Source: Panagrolaimus kolymaensis
Taxonomy: Eukaryota > Nematoda > Chromadorea > Rhabditida > Panagrolaimidae
Direction: 5' to 3'
Assembly (NCBI GenBank): GCA_028622995.1
Contig: JAJQJQ010000013.1
Location: 868,001-932,000 of the forward strand
DNA: 64,000 bases
Shown: positions 1 through 12,900 of the stretch, in pieces
How positions within the stretch are numbered: the stretch's first letter is position 1
Layout of the letters: every line of letters starts with the position of its first letter
Program-made: the position numbers and the translations under genes
Notes under the pieces: model-generated
What the model was told of the DNA's origin: nothing
What the model saw: only the letters and a program-made list of their open reading frames with translations
The model's database searches: none

Positions 1-504
1 ATGTTTGGACCTCCACGTCACTTTTGGTCAATGCGATTTGAAGGCAAACATCAAATGATGAAAGCATATTCACAAGTAAATAAATGTTCCAAAACGCTTC
101 CGATGACGCTTGCTATGAAACATCAATTCTTCATGTGCGAAGTTTACAGAAGGATGAAAAATGGTTAGTTTTTATTCTTATAAACCTCAATATCATAAAT
201 ATTTTTAGACGATTATATCGACTTAACATTAGCTGCCATGTACAAAAAGAATTACAAAAGAGATGATTTCGTTGTCGTTGGTAAAAATCTCGATGTTCCT
301 GTTTTTGGAAAAATCTTTTTGCAAACTGATGACGGTACTTGTCACTTGAATGTGATGAAAACTGACGAATTTGACGAACTACGACATTGTTATATTGTAT
401 CAGATGCTAATGAAACAATGAGATTGCATCCAAAGTATTTTCTAACCGTTGAAACTATTCGAATTTATCATACCAAATATCTTCGTCTTCCTCATTCAGT
501 GTAA
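1..504 (+). CDS. 3' part of a transposon-associated uncharacterised protein
   Basis: Partial at the left edge; the ATG at base 1 is probably internal. Two exons are visible (..163, 209..504) with a 45-nt intron GTTAGT..TTTTAG and matching phase. The first exon reads [15 protein letters not shown], then [12 protein letters not shown]. This matches from memory a motif (W-x-MRFE-x-KH ... K-x-L-A-x-xHQ) near the end of large uncharacterised proteins found in many copies in fish, cnidarians and some insects, which also carry C2H2 fingers and look mobile-element derived. The second exon keeps that family's end: a [10 protein letters not shown] strand, FGKIF, and a final hydrophobic-basic tail. The 5' part lies outside the window. 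Family assignment is inference from motif recall; function is unknown. Confidence 0.55.
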
Positions 505-707
505 ACGTAAGTTTAAAAAATTTTCAGGTCTCACATGGAAAACATGAAAATACGGTATATTGGCTGCATGTTATTTTCTTTTCATTGCCTTCAGCATTTT
601 TCGTCTTTTTCTCTTTCCCTCTTTTTGCCTTTCTTTTCTCAAATATTTTATATTTGGTGATAAATTTTTTTCCGAAAATACATTTCATTTTTTTAGGTTA
701 TTGCTAT

Positions 708-3059
708 ATGGCTACTCCATTTGCTACTCCTGATTCGGTTTCGCGCTCCGCTACTGCAGTTAAATCTGTAGTAGAAATGCGCATATTTGATGCTAAATTT
801 GGTCAGAGGACCAAAACATGGTTTGTTCGAACCAACTATCAACTCTTGGATGATGTTGCTCGAGATGGTTGTGGAAAGATGAAAGAGGATTATGTCATGG
901 ATGACTATATCGCTTATGAACTTGTGCTCAACAATGGCAAGCAAGACCGAAGACCTGTCGATGGATTGGACTCACTTATGACGCTTGGACGTAACTACCT
1001 GATCATTGACAAGCGACTTGAAGCCGGTAAGTGTTTGTTATCTTTATATTATTACCTTTAACATTTTCAAACTTAGATCTTTCATCTACCGATTCTTCCG
1101 ATGAAGCAATTTCCAAACTTGTCGCTGAAGATACTGCGAACAACTTGCCATCTCCTTCATCTCATGCTGGAAAAACCTTCACTTTCAAACAAAACAACAC
1201 ACCAAGTTCTTCACAAGTTCCATCTTTTCTCGATGCTTCTCCTGCGGTGATCCAAGATGTCTCATATATGCCAAATAGTTCAACACCAACTCGTCGACCT
1301 TTTGTTAAAAGTATGAGAAAACCTGACAAAATTCTTGCATTTTTCTTTGACCATGAAGCTGACATCGTAGCCAAATATGAAAGTTACAAACCAGAGGAAC
1401 CATTGCTTTTCAAAACTGTGAGTTCTTTTACACTTTTACACACTTTAAAGTACTCTTTTAGGTCGATGTATATGAATATATCAAAAAGCGTAGTTCTTCA
1501 AAGACAGCAGTTTACATTCTCCGTGAAAGTGCTTATCCATCTCGTGAAGAACATGGACCAACTCGAAAAGAAGCTGCAAAATATGTTCTGACTGGTATTG
1601 CAACTGAAATCATCAGCTCTTTTGATGGACTTGATGGAGAGTAAGTTATCTATTATTTTTAGTTATTTTACTTTCTTAACTGTTTATAGAGCTCCTCTTA
1701 AACGAAAAGAAAGGGATCCAATCAATGGTATTTTCAATGCGCTGACTATGACGGATCTATTCGACAACTTGACAATTTCTAATGGTTGCGGCCTGGTTGA
1801 TAACAGAATTAAAAGAAAGCGACGATGTTCTTCTACTAATCCACTTCGAAAGAAACCAGCTAAAATCTGCCAAATTGACGAAAATGGAGAAGACCTTTCT
1901 ACACGAATTGACAAGGTTTCAGCTGAACTCATGAAGTTGGAAATCACTGATCCAAAAATTGTCAAACTCTACAAAACATCTTCGTGAGTTACCTTCTATT
2001 CACTATTAACTAACTGATATACCATTTTGTAGCGCTGACCGTTATGCTTGGATTAAAGGTCTTTTAAAAACTAAAGCAAGATTTGGTGGAATCGTTCGTC
2101 AGCTTCTTGAAAAGTTTCAACATGTCAAATCAAATGTCGGACTTGTAAGTATTTTATCCATTTACATAAATTGATTTAGTTGTTTTAGATTCATGACGAA
2201 TTTTTGATGGTTATGGCGAACCGTCGTTTCGAAATGTCCAATATTGCTGTTTGGTTCCGAAATTCAATTGGTGCAATTTACGAATATGCTGCGACAGAAT
2301 GTCAAGGGATTGAAATTCCTGATTATCTTGATGATGGCAAGTTTAATGAGGTTGCATTCCTACAAATTACTATTCCACTTTTTAGAAATGAAGGAGTTTT
2401 ATGCCGGTCACTTATTGTGTGAAATCATCTTACAGAAATGTTATCGTTCTAAAGTTGAATATGGTAGATACTTGTTGGCATGTTTAGTAAGTTTCTAACA
2501 TTTTATTCCTATTTATTAAGTATTTTTCAGGAAGGAAATAATCCAAAAGAAGGCCTTGACAAAATTGACGCCTTCAATAAGAACAAATCTACTGCTATGA
2601 CTGGACCTGCCATTATTGCTGTTAGAACATACCCAAACTTGACATATTATATCGCAGCTGACAAAATGTTAATGAGAGTAAGTTGAACTTCCTTTTTCTT
2701 TGAATTAAAATATTTTTATAGGTTGAAAATGGAAGACTTTCGGATGCTATTCAAGCTTACATGGAACTTGTCTGGACTTTGGATCTCGAATATGACTCTA
2801 AAACTACTGGTCTTACATTTCTCTTCGAAGTTATCATGGGTTACAAAGAACATTCAAATGACTCTCGTGTAAAACTCATCAAAGATATGAAGAAATTGAC
2901 AGGCTTGTTTTATCTTTCTTTTGTCTTTTGTAAATATATTATTTATTGGTTTCAGATAAGCTCAATACTCCTGTTGGTTCAAATCAAAATGGTCCAGAAG
3001 ATGAAATGTCAAGTCAACCTGTCGAAGAAGTTAATAAAAGTTCAAGCTATCAATGGTGA
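708..3059 (+). CDS. Uncharacterised protein, likely partner of the upstream mobile-element-like gene
   Basis: Ten-exon model: 708..1026, 1077..1417, 1462..1640, 1690..1983, 2033..2144, 2189..2336, 2386..2486, 2531..2677, 2722..2902, 2956..3059, about 625 aa. All phases join. ATG 708 lies 12 nt after a TTTTTTAG that could be a trans-splice or 5'-UTR acceptor. The N-terminus (VEMRIFDAKFG ... YELVLNNGKQ) looks like a small beta-rich ubiquitin/PB1-like domain, followed by a Ser/Thr/Pro linker, a block with YPSREEHGPTRKEAAKYV, a basic stretch KRKRR, and a C-terminal half with no domain I recognise. A similar order (UBL-like head, Ser-rich linker, a 'YPs..E' helix block) occurs in fish proteins that accompany the family seen at 1-504. 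Intron 2337..2385 appears to be GC-AG (GCAAGT donor); the last intron may be too. AATAAA at 3152. Function unknown. Confidence 0.6.
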
Positions 3060-3865
3060 TAGTAATTACATGTCAATTTTCTTTTTTGTTGCTTTGTGTT
3101 ATTTTTGCTTGTTCTTTATTTATTGTTTTTGGTTGATTTATTATTGTTTTTAATAAATATGTTACTGTTAATACCATTGTTTATATAGGTGAGAAAAAAT
3201 GCGAGGTTAAGCGAGGTCCAAATAAATGAATTTAAGCGGATACTGTATTGCCTGAGGCATGATCGAAAAAGCATACTGTAGTGCTAGAGGCTCTAAATCG
3301 AGATCAGAACCATAATAATCGACCCCTTTTAAGATCATATATGATCCTTTTTATTTACATAATGCACACATAATTTAGGGGCACAATATGCCCTAAAAAG
3401 GGACATATGCATTTGACAACAATCTTCTTTCCGTCGGCCTCTGTCATCAAAATAGGTACAATGTATGCACCTATTTTGTAGTCAATAAAGACCCTCTTTT
3501 TTTTCAGTGTAAACTTCAAGAAAAAAAAATTTATGAGTAAAAACGCCATATTTTTCTTGCCCCTTTAAAGTTTAAACCATTTTCCCATAAACTCGGATAA
3601 CTTTTTTTTACTTATGAACTTTACCAAAAAAATGACATTATTATTAGGACTCAATGTCCTTTTGAGTGTCCATCATCAACTAACCATGATGATTAGTTGA
3701 CGCCATTTTTTTCTTTTACACCTTTTCGTTAACATGCTTGCTTGCCTGCCTACTTACTCACTTGTTTTGTTAGAGATAGGGTTATCACCACATTTTTATT
3801 CCTCCTTACATGTTTCCGTGATTATTTGTTTTTAATCTTATTATAAAAATTTTTTTTAATTGCAG
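3060..3865. other. Intergenic region with small repeats
   Basis: No convincing coding exon. It holds the polyadenylation signal of the upstream gene (AATAAA, 3152), an imperfect duplicated 21-mer (3238-3291), and a hairpin with 8-bp arms TCAACTAA/TTAGTTGA at 3676-3700. A TTGCAG acceptor at 3865 precedes the first coding exon of SLC66A2, so the right end is probably a 5'-UTR intron or trans-splice outron. Confidence 0.5.
3238..3291. repeat. Imperfect direct repeat, 21 bp, 33-bp offset
   Basis: GGATACTGTATTGCCTGAGGC at 3238 and GCATACTGTAGTGCTAGAGGC at 3271 match at about 17 of 21 bases. The shared ATACTGTA core resembles ends of small nematode DNA elements, but no terminal inverted repeat or target duplication was found. 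Confidence 0.35.
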
Positions 3866-3915
3866 ACTATTACGACAATATCAATCACACCAACAACAAC
3901 AACGACAGCGAAAAT

Positions 3916-6900
3916 ATGTTAGTTATTGATTCAAAAGCAATAGATTTAATTCCAATAAAAGATTTACTTGGTAAGTAAACCCACCTATGTTTACATATTT
4001 ATTTATTTATTTATTCTTTCATGATTCTTATTACATATATTTTTTTCTTATCTTACTCCTATTTTTTTTTGTCATTCGAAAGCTGCTTATTTTTTAAGAA
4101 AAGGGTTAACCCCACAAATTTTTTCGTTGAAAGATTTTATTACAATGCAAAAAATTAACAGCTTTCATTTTTTTGATTATTGATGCCTTTGATTTTCTCT
4201 CTTCTCAATAGTTTTTTTTATTACAAAAATTTCATACATACATACGACTATCTTTTTTTATAAACTAAACTAAAAATTCAACCTTGCCGTTTTCTCGATC
4301 GCTAGCTTGCCTTTTTTTTTGTTGCCATTGGCGCGCTGCTTCTTTCCGTCTTCGCTCTCACTCTCAATTTTTTTTTCTATCGCTAAAAATCCGATTCATT
4401 GCTTCCTTTTTATGATTTTTTTATTTTAAACAACATCGACCAACAATAAGAAGAAGAAAAAAAACTATGTGCTTCTCATGTTGCCTTTGTTGGATAATTC
4501 CATTGCTATTAGCAATATTATTTTTTCTTTTTTTAAAGGGTTCGTTCATTTTTCTTTTATAAAAACTAACTACTTTATGTAATGATTAAAGAGCATTTTT
4601 GTTTTGAAAATGCAAGTAAGCCTTTAAAACAAAAATTTGGGGAATAGGAAAGAAAGTTTTATGATCCTCTAAAAAAAGTTACTCATTCATGGCAGATCAA
4701 AACACACACCCAGCGTTAGTAGACGACAGAAAGTTAGTTTCTTTCCATTGTTGTTGTTATTTTTCTCCACAAAAAAAACTTTCTTCGGGTTTTCGGTCCT
4801 TCCCATTCTTGCCGCTGGTTTCTTTTTTTTGATTGATTTTTTAATTTTAACATTCACTTTTTCATGAGTCTTAAAAACATTTCATAGAATTTTTTGGTTT
4901 TGTTGTTGTAATGTTTTTGAACACATTCAAACTTTTTCTTTTTTGAGAAAAACTAAACTAAAACGCACCTTCCATTTTTCTTCTCCAGCTGCTTCTTTTC
5001 TTCTTTCCTCTAGTTTACTCTTTTTTTCTTCGTGTTATTGTTTTTTCGTCAAAAAAAGTTTGTTGTTTTTTGATGCACTCATTCAGTTGTCCAAGTCCAC
5101 CGCCTGCTTGTTTTTTTTCTCCATCGATCACTGATCGATATATATATTTATTTTGTTGACGACAATGATGAAGAGTAAAAAAACGCAAACGCAATAAAAA
5201 AAATTGATTGTTTTCTTTCTTTCATTTTTTTTTGGTCTAAAAAACTAAAAAATATGTTTTTCAAGTTTAAATGTTGTTAGTGGTGCCATTTTTTTAGGAG
5301 GTTTTAATGTTGCAACTTGCAAGCATTGACTCCCTTTCTTTTCTTTTTTTGTCGTTGTTGCTGTTGCTACAAATAAAAAATAAACACCACCACCAAAAAA
5401 AGAAGCTGCGCCGCCGCCTGCATATTTTGCTTTTAGCTGCTTTTCATTTCAAAGACGCGTTTTTTTAGCATTGTTTTTTTGTTGTGTCAATCATCTTCCC
5501 TTTCCTCCTCATTTTTCTCTGTATCTCTCCTCTTTTCGCTTTCTCCTTTCTTTCATATTTTTTTTTTCATTGCTGTTCCACTTTTTACTTGATTTTTTAG
5601 TTTTGAATTGATTATTCAAAAATCTTCTTCCATTCCTACTACTTTTTGTCTGGCTTCTTCATCTTTACTTTGGAATAGCTAATGTCGAATCTAACAACTC
5701 CTTCATTATCTTCATCATCTGTTGTCTCGAATTATCCATCACCTGATAATCTTGTGTTTATCTTATGTCCACAGATTTGGCTTTACTTTCTTGCTCTTCC
5801 ATATTTAGGTTTATCTGTTACAACTTTTTCTTAACTTTTTTACTAATACGTTTCATTTTTTAGAAGTCATGCTGTTCGCTTTATCTGCAACGTTTATGAT
5901 CATTGGTGGTGCAATTCCTTATGTTCCTCAATACATGGAAATCAATGAAAAGAAATCAGCTAAAGGATTTTCGTTACTTGTATGTTTAGTACTATGTACA
6001 GCAAATATTCTTCGTATTCTCTTTTGGTATGTTGTGACTTTCCTTATTATCAAAGCTTATTGGATTATTACTTTTATCTTGAAAACTTATGGCTAGTATC
6101 ATCTCATTCTTGTTGTTTTATAGGTTTGGTAAACGTTTTGAAACTGTGTTACTTATTCAATCGGTGGTCATGATAACAACTATGATAGTGATGTTAGAAA
6201 TTTCAACTCGTATGGATCGCCGCAATGTTTCTAAGAATCAAAGAAAATCAGTTTGGAGTGAGTTTACTATTGTTAATTGAAAAGTTTATGACATTCAAAA
6301 AAGACCAAACTAAACTAAAACAAATGATGCCTGCTGAAGTAATGCCGATGTTAGAAGCTTCAATTTTTATATGCTTTGGGAGTATCATAGCTTGTTGATT
6401 ACAGGTTAAGTACTATGATTTTGCTGCTTTAACTTTCATTCTAAAACAATGCCAACTTCTTTTCCTTGGGTTGAGTAGGCTTCCACACTCTTTCCACTTA
6501 GTAATGCACGAACGTTTAAACTTTTTTCACATTTTATTAAGACTCGAAGCAATCAAAAACATAGCTTGATAACATACATATTAGATTAAACATTAGCTTC
6601 ACTAGTAACACAATAAACTTTAACTAAGCAATGACTTCCTGATGATGGTTTTTCATTAATACTTATTCCACCATTTGCTGTTGCTGCTACAGATACAGGT
6701 GCTGAACCTCCAACACTACAAACACTAATGGAATTGGATGAAATACCTCCTGGAAAATCTGATGAATGGATTGCTGAACCATTAACTTTTCGATTTTCTT
6801 GCTGTATTCCTTTTAAAGATGGCACACTATTGGATGTTAAATCTTTTAATGAAGATTTTTTCTTTGACGATGACGATTCACGACATAACCATTTTTTACT

Positions 6901-9900
6901 TCGACGAAACCAATTTTTACCACCATTAACTTCGGGTGAATCTTTTGTAACACCATTTTTCTTTTCCAATAAGGGCTCCAATACTGGAGATGTTCCACTA
7001 ACTATAGTTGTATTAAGACCCAAGCCTGTTCGCATTCGCTCCGATGTTATTTCATAATCTTCATGTTCATAATTATTTTCTTCATCTATTCTTTCCATTT
7101 CTTCTTCAATAATACCATTTTCACCTTTCCTAAAGCCATGAAGGTTTAGTATCTTTAGTAATAAGTGGGCTAACAAACCTATGATTTTTTGTAACAGCAA
7201 ATACCGCGGGTTCAGTTTGTCGTCGCCTCGTAGGCATTTTCATAGGCATAAAACCTTTTTGTGTTCTATTATGTTCAAAGGATCTTGTTCTCGGTTTCGC
7301 ACGATGTCCTGTTCTTGACATCCTTGCACCAGCATGCTCGGGTGGAGCTTTAAAAAATATTGGCAATATTCGATGTAATGCTTTCCATAAGGGTAAAATA
7401 GCTCGTAAAGCTGAACGTTTAAATTCTTTCACAGTAAAGGAATAAATAATAGGATTAAGCATGGAATTGCAATAGCCTAAAATAAGAATAAATATGCAAA
7501 ATGTTTCTGTTTTTGACAGATTGCGCAAAAATGAAAAAGAAAACTTACCAAGCCAACTAGCAATGTCAATAATAACAGGAGGAATGCAACCTTGACATTG
7601 ATAATCTGAAAACATATATTTGCTTTAGGGGATTAAAGATCTGAGTTTAAAGCTTGTAAAAAGGATCCTTATATTTAAGGGATCGTTTAGCAACAAACAA
7701 ATTACTTACTAGTTAGATATAGCATAAAAAATGGTAACCAACAAAATAAAAAGGAGCATGATACAACTCCAAGGGTTTTTGCTATTCTTTCATGGGTTCT
7801 TAATACTCGGCGTTGATGTTCAACCATACCATTATTTTTACCAAAATGTACTCGTAATGTTGTCTGAAAAGTGTCGGGCTCCGTAATGGGAGCATTTGAT
7901 GATGCACCGCTTGTTTTTCGATAAATACCCGCAACTTTCAATTGGAGCTAGAAAGGACTAAAGAAAAAAGGGGAATTTTGTGGAGAAAACAAAAAAGTGC
8001 TTTTTAGTTGTATTAATAAAGCATTAATGTTACAAAATGATTATGTTAACAATATATTTACAAAAAGCTGAGGTAAAGAGATGTGTGCAAAAAGGGATCA
8101 AACTTTCTAGCTCTAAAAGCTTGTTGCAGTGCAGCATGACGAAAAACTTTAATTTAAAATGCTTACGCTTTGTGATATAGTATTAGTTAGAAAATTCATA
8201 TTATGTCCAAGAACCATAAGAAATCCTCGATCCAAAGCTTTTTGTCGTTGTCTTGCTAATCGATATATTCTCCAATATAAAGTTAATGTAACACTTGCGG
8301 GTAAAAAGAAAGCAAATATTACTGAATGTGCTAGATAACGAATTTCATTTCCTGCGAAACAAATTGACTAAAAAACAATGAAGGATTGTGTTTTGATAAA
8401 TGTTATTTTTAAGTTTTTTCTTACTTCATCCAAACAATTTGATTGTTTCCATTTAACAGTAGTTAATAAAATAGATGAAGAAAATGCCCATATTATTACC
8501 ATAACAGATATTACTTTACATTTAGTTACAACTGATTTATACCTTAATGGCCGGGTAACAGCAAGATAACGATCCACTGATATTATACATATTGTTACAA
8601 CTGAGCATGTACAAAATGTTACATCTGCTGCAACCCAAAATCGACATAGCAGCCTTCCAAATATCCATTTACGTGTAATTAAATGAATAGCACCCATAGG
8701 TAATACAAATACCCCAACAAGAAAATCAGTTAATCCTAAATTCCATACTAACAAAGTGGTATTAGTTCTTCCAACTCGAGCTTTAAAACATAGCACTAAT
8801 AAGTTTCCAAATACAGTTAATAAGATAATTATAGTCGCGGGAATGGCAAAGAATATAAATAATGGATCTGGTGATTGATTATCATTGGTAGCTACTAATA
8901 AATGCATGTGCTAAAAAATTATTTGAAAATTAAGATTGTTTGCTTTTTCCGATTTTTTACGTCTCTCTGAAACAATTCTCTTTCGTTTCTCACTTTCTGA
9001 AACCACCAACTTGTTGGGTTTTTTTCTTCAACTAAAAAACTTCCTAGACTAAAAATCAGTTGGATTAGTTAATGCTTGGTTTCTCATAACTTTTTTGTCC
9101 CATTGCTTCTTTTTGCTTTTTCAAGTTTCTTTTTTCAGCTTGCTAAAATCTTTGTTTTTTGTAAGCGTGAAAAATATGAAATCTTTTTTTCTCTCTCTCT
9201 TCTAAACACTCAATAGGAAGATTCTCTTTTTTCGGATGCATGAAGAAGCATAAGTGGATAGAAAAAAATTTGAAGGAAAAAATAGATGAATAATTCTGCA
9301 ATAGACGACAACGAAAACATAGCAGAAAAATGAAGTGAGCAACGTCCTAAAGTCGTCATCATACATATTGGGCAATGATTGCGGAACTTTTTTGCCTTCT
9401 CTCGTCTTAGTATCGGTATTCTTTCATTTAACTTCGCTGCGTGAAAAAAAAAACGCAAAAAGCATGAAATAAATGTTTTAAAGGCAAAAAATTGAAAATG
9501 TGTGAATTTCAAGCAAGCAAAAATGCATAAAAAACGATTTCGCGCATGCTCAAACTAAAACCTCGTGAATATGGGAAGGGAAAGTCACGTGCTTTATTCT
9601 TTAGTAAGCAAATTTTTTGATCTTTGATTTAATTAACATTTTAAACTTTATACCTGTGAACAATCATCCGACCAATTCCATGGAGTAGTAGTAGTTGTGG
9701 AAAATAAAGAAGTAGAATTGATACCCATTTTTTATAAATTAAAAACTTTTAAGAAAAGTAATAATAATAGGACCCAATTAAAAGAATACTAAGAATACAG
9801 TCAGCAGAAAAATCTTTAACTTTAGCAGCTCATTTGCATATTTCAATGTAAGCTACAGCTATCCTTTTTCTCATTTTCTTTAATTTTGAGCCAATATAAA

Positions 9901-12900
9901 AATAACAATAACCTGGAAGATAGAGCTAGAAAAAAGAACTTTTTGAAGCATCAAAAAAATAACACGCAACCAAGAAAATGAAAAAAATAAGCACGAATAA
10001 CTTTTCGTTAGAGCAACATGAAGAAAAATCTTTAAAAAAAGAATTTTTTTTGGTAATGAATAAATATATTTTCTTTGTTAAGAAAAAAAATTACTATGGT
10101 TGGCTCTCATGCAAATGAACATTTGAATAAAAAAATATATATTGGCAGCATAAGCTTGAAAAGAAGAAAAAAAGTTAAGGGTTTTTTGCAAAGTGGTTGG
10201 AACAAAGAAAAAAAGATGGATAATTGGAGATTTTTTTTTTATGAACATCTTTTTGATAAGGGAGCCGCTAAACTTTTTATTTCTCATCTTACCAGTCAAA
10301 CTGGATAAAGCTCATATAAAACAATTAAAATATTTTAATACCCTTTTTTTAAATACTTTTTTGTTGTGTAAAATAACCCAAGTGCAAACATAATGCTTTT
10401 TTTATTTCGATGAGGATAAAAAACGGAAATTATTGGTTATGCTTTCATAAAAGTCTAGCATTTTCATTGGCAAAGCTGGTGCTTAAAAATATGTCGAGTC
10501 GATAGGAATTAATGATTTTTTTGAGAGAAAAAAAGTGAAATTTAGACGGGCCAGGTGGTTGGTTGCCTTTTTATTAGACAAAAGATACGGGAGGGAGGAT
10601 ACAAAGTAGGATAGTTTTTATTAAGCTTTAAAAATAATTTTATGAATTCAATATGAAGTTTAAATTGGAGAATGAGAAGAAAGACGAGTATAAAACATTT
10701 TGGTTTTGGAGAAACAAAATTAAAATAACAAACAAAACACATAAGTAAAAACTTGTTTTTGGTCTTTTTTGAATGTCTAAAACTTTTTTTTAAATAACAA
10801 AATCCAATTTATTATTTTTACTAATTTTTTCTTTATTTTTCAGAAGGTGATCTCGTTTCTTCATTTTGGCGATGGCATGATTTGACAAGCTACTTGATTG
10901 CTCTTGGAGGCTTCACTGCTGTGGCATCAATTATTACAGTCATCTTTACTCGGGTTGGTAATTTTTTTATAATATCTTTAAAAATTTTTGGGGTAGTATG
11001 AAAGAGAGGTAAAAATTTTATGATAACGTTAAAAAAATAGTAAGCTAAAAATAGGTAGTAAACGAATATCTGAGAGGTTAAAAAATACGAAAGCATAACC
11101 CAAAATTTTAAAGTAAATTACTTTCTTTATTCGGTTTTAAAGCAATTTGTGAGGGTGTTTTTATACCAAAACTTTTTTACAAAGCAATAAAAATTGAACT
11201 TTTTATTATTCATTTTGAGGGTTCTCAAAAATTATGAATAAAAGAATTGCAACACGTGAGATGTTGGGCGAGGCTGGAGACAAGAATGTCAATTATAATA
11301 TTATTATTTTTTATACAAAAAACTTAAACTTTCCTATTCATTTGAGATTTGAACAAGTAAATAGTTATTAGACTCCAAAAGTTAAAAGCTCAATGAAAAA
11401 AAGCAGCTTAATTAGTGGGTTTTCATTGAGTAAATAAAAAACATACCTATGGGATCTATGAAAACTCGGGAGAATATTTTTTCTTTAGCCTTTTTTAAAA
11501 GAAAACTATCTCATCACAAATAAAGTTAAGGTTTTGTCAGCAATTTTTTTAAGTTATTAAGAAAGTATTGGCATTAAGAAAGAAAAGTAAAGAAACTTGA
11601 GGATGACTAAAAAGCCATTTAGTTAGTTTATGAATTTGTGATAGTTTTTTCTTTTTTAATGAAAAAAAAGAAGGGAAAGTAAAATAAAAATAAAGATTGA
11701 AAGCAGCATGGATAGCTGGGATGCATGGCGAGAATATTCTCACAAGAACTAACTTTTTTTGAAAGCTTTTAAAAAAGCGATATGACGAGAATATGGCTTT
11801 TATTTTGAAAATAAAATAAAAATATTTGTATGTGGGGATATAAAAAAAAGAAAAGAAATAAATTTGTTGTAAAGTAAAAAAATATTGTGGCTTACTTTTT
11901 ACTTTTGGTTAATTTAAGGTTTATTCATAAACAAATTTTTTTAAAGAATAATAAAAATAAGCGCAGTGCTAATGTTGTTGTCTTTGAAAATGGCAACAAT
12001 CCATCCTTAAGATTGAGCAAAAAGGGAAAAAAATGTTAGGAAAAGTTTGTAAAATGGAAAATAGCATAAATGATTCCAAGAAAGTTCTTCTCTTTTTTTT
12101 TTAAACTTTTTAACATAAGAAGCAAATTGATTCCAATAGGTTAAATTTTTTTTAAAAACATAAGTTGAAAGTACATATAAATTCTGAGGTAAAAATAAAA
12201 TGCCACAAAACAGCCATGCAACGACAAAATGCTTTGATTCTGACATATAAAATAATTATGAGCACGCAAAAAACACGCAATATTTATACCCATTTTTGCA
12301 AGGTTAAAAATAGATTCCATAAATGCTATTTTTGCGCATTTTGTATTTCTATTTATATATTTCCCAAAAAAACTTTAAAAAATTAATGATTACATTTTAT
12401 CTCATCATCGTCTCTCTTCAGCCATTAAAAAAAATAACCTAGCAAGTAAAGGAGTGATGTGAAATGTGAGAGTCTTTTGTATGTTTATAAAAAAAATGTT
12501 GCAAAAAATGAAAGCATGGGTAAAAAAAATGATGTTAAAGTAAAAGTAAACCGAGAAAATCCAAAGTTTTATTTTTCTGCAAAGAAAAAATTGACTGCAT
12601 CACAAAAAAAACTTTGTTCTTTAAATTTATAAAAAAAAAAGAGATTGAATGCAGAAAGAATGAAAATTCATGAAAATGCGATAACCTTTTGAAAATAAAA
12701 AACCTTAGGAGTTTTGTTTAAGTAAATATGCCTATTTTCGCAAGTTTTTTGTTTCTCTCAAAAAAAAACTAACTTTGCCATTTTTTTTTTTGCTTTACTT
12801 TACTTAAAAAAATTTTTTCTCCCTTCAGAACATCTTTAAAAAGCACTCCTTTTTTGTATGGGTGCAGCATCGCTATTTTCTAACTTTTTTTTTCTTTGCT

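Noticed and set aside
3238..3310. Possible tRNA between the first genes
   Set aside because: No B-box-like GGTTCGANTCC, and arms do not fold into a cloverleaf by eye.
9210..9512. 100-codon minus-strand frame in the SLC66A2 intron
   Set aside because: Low-complexity Phe/Leu-rich translation, between receptor exons 1 and 2, no splice support.
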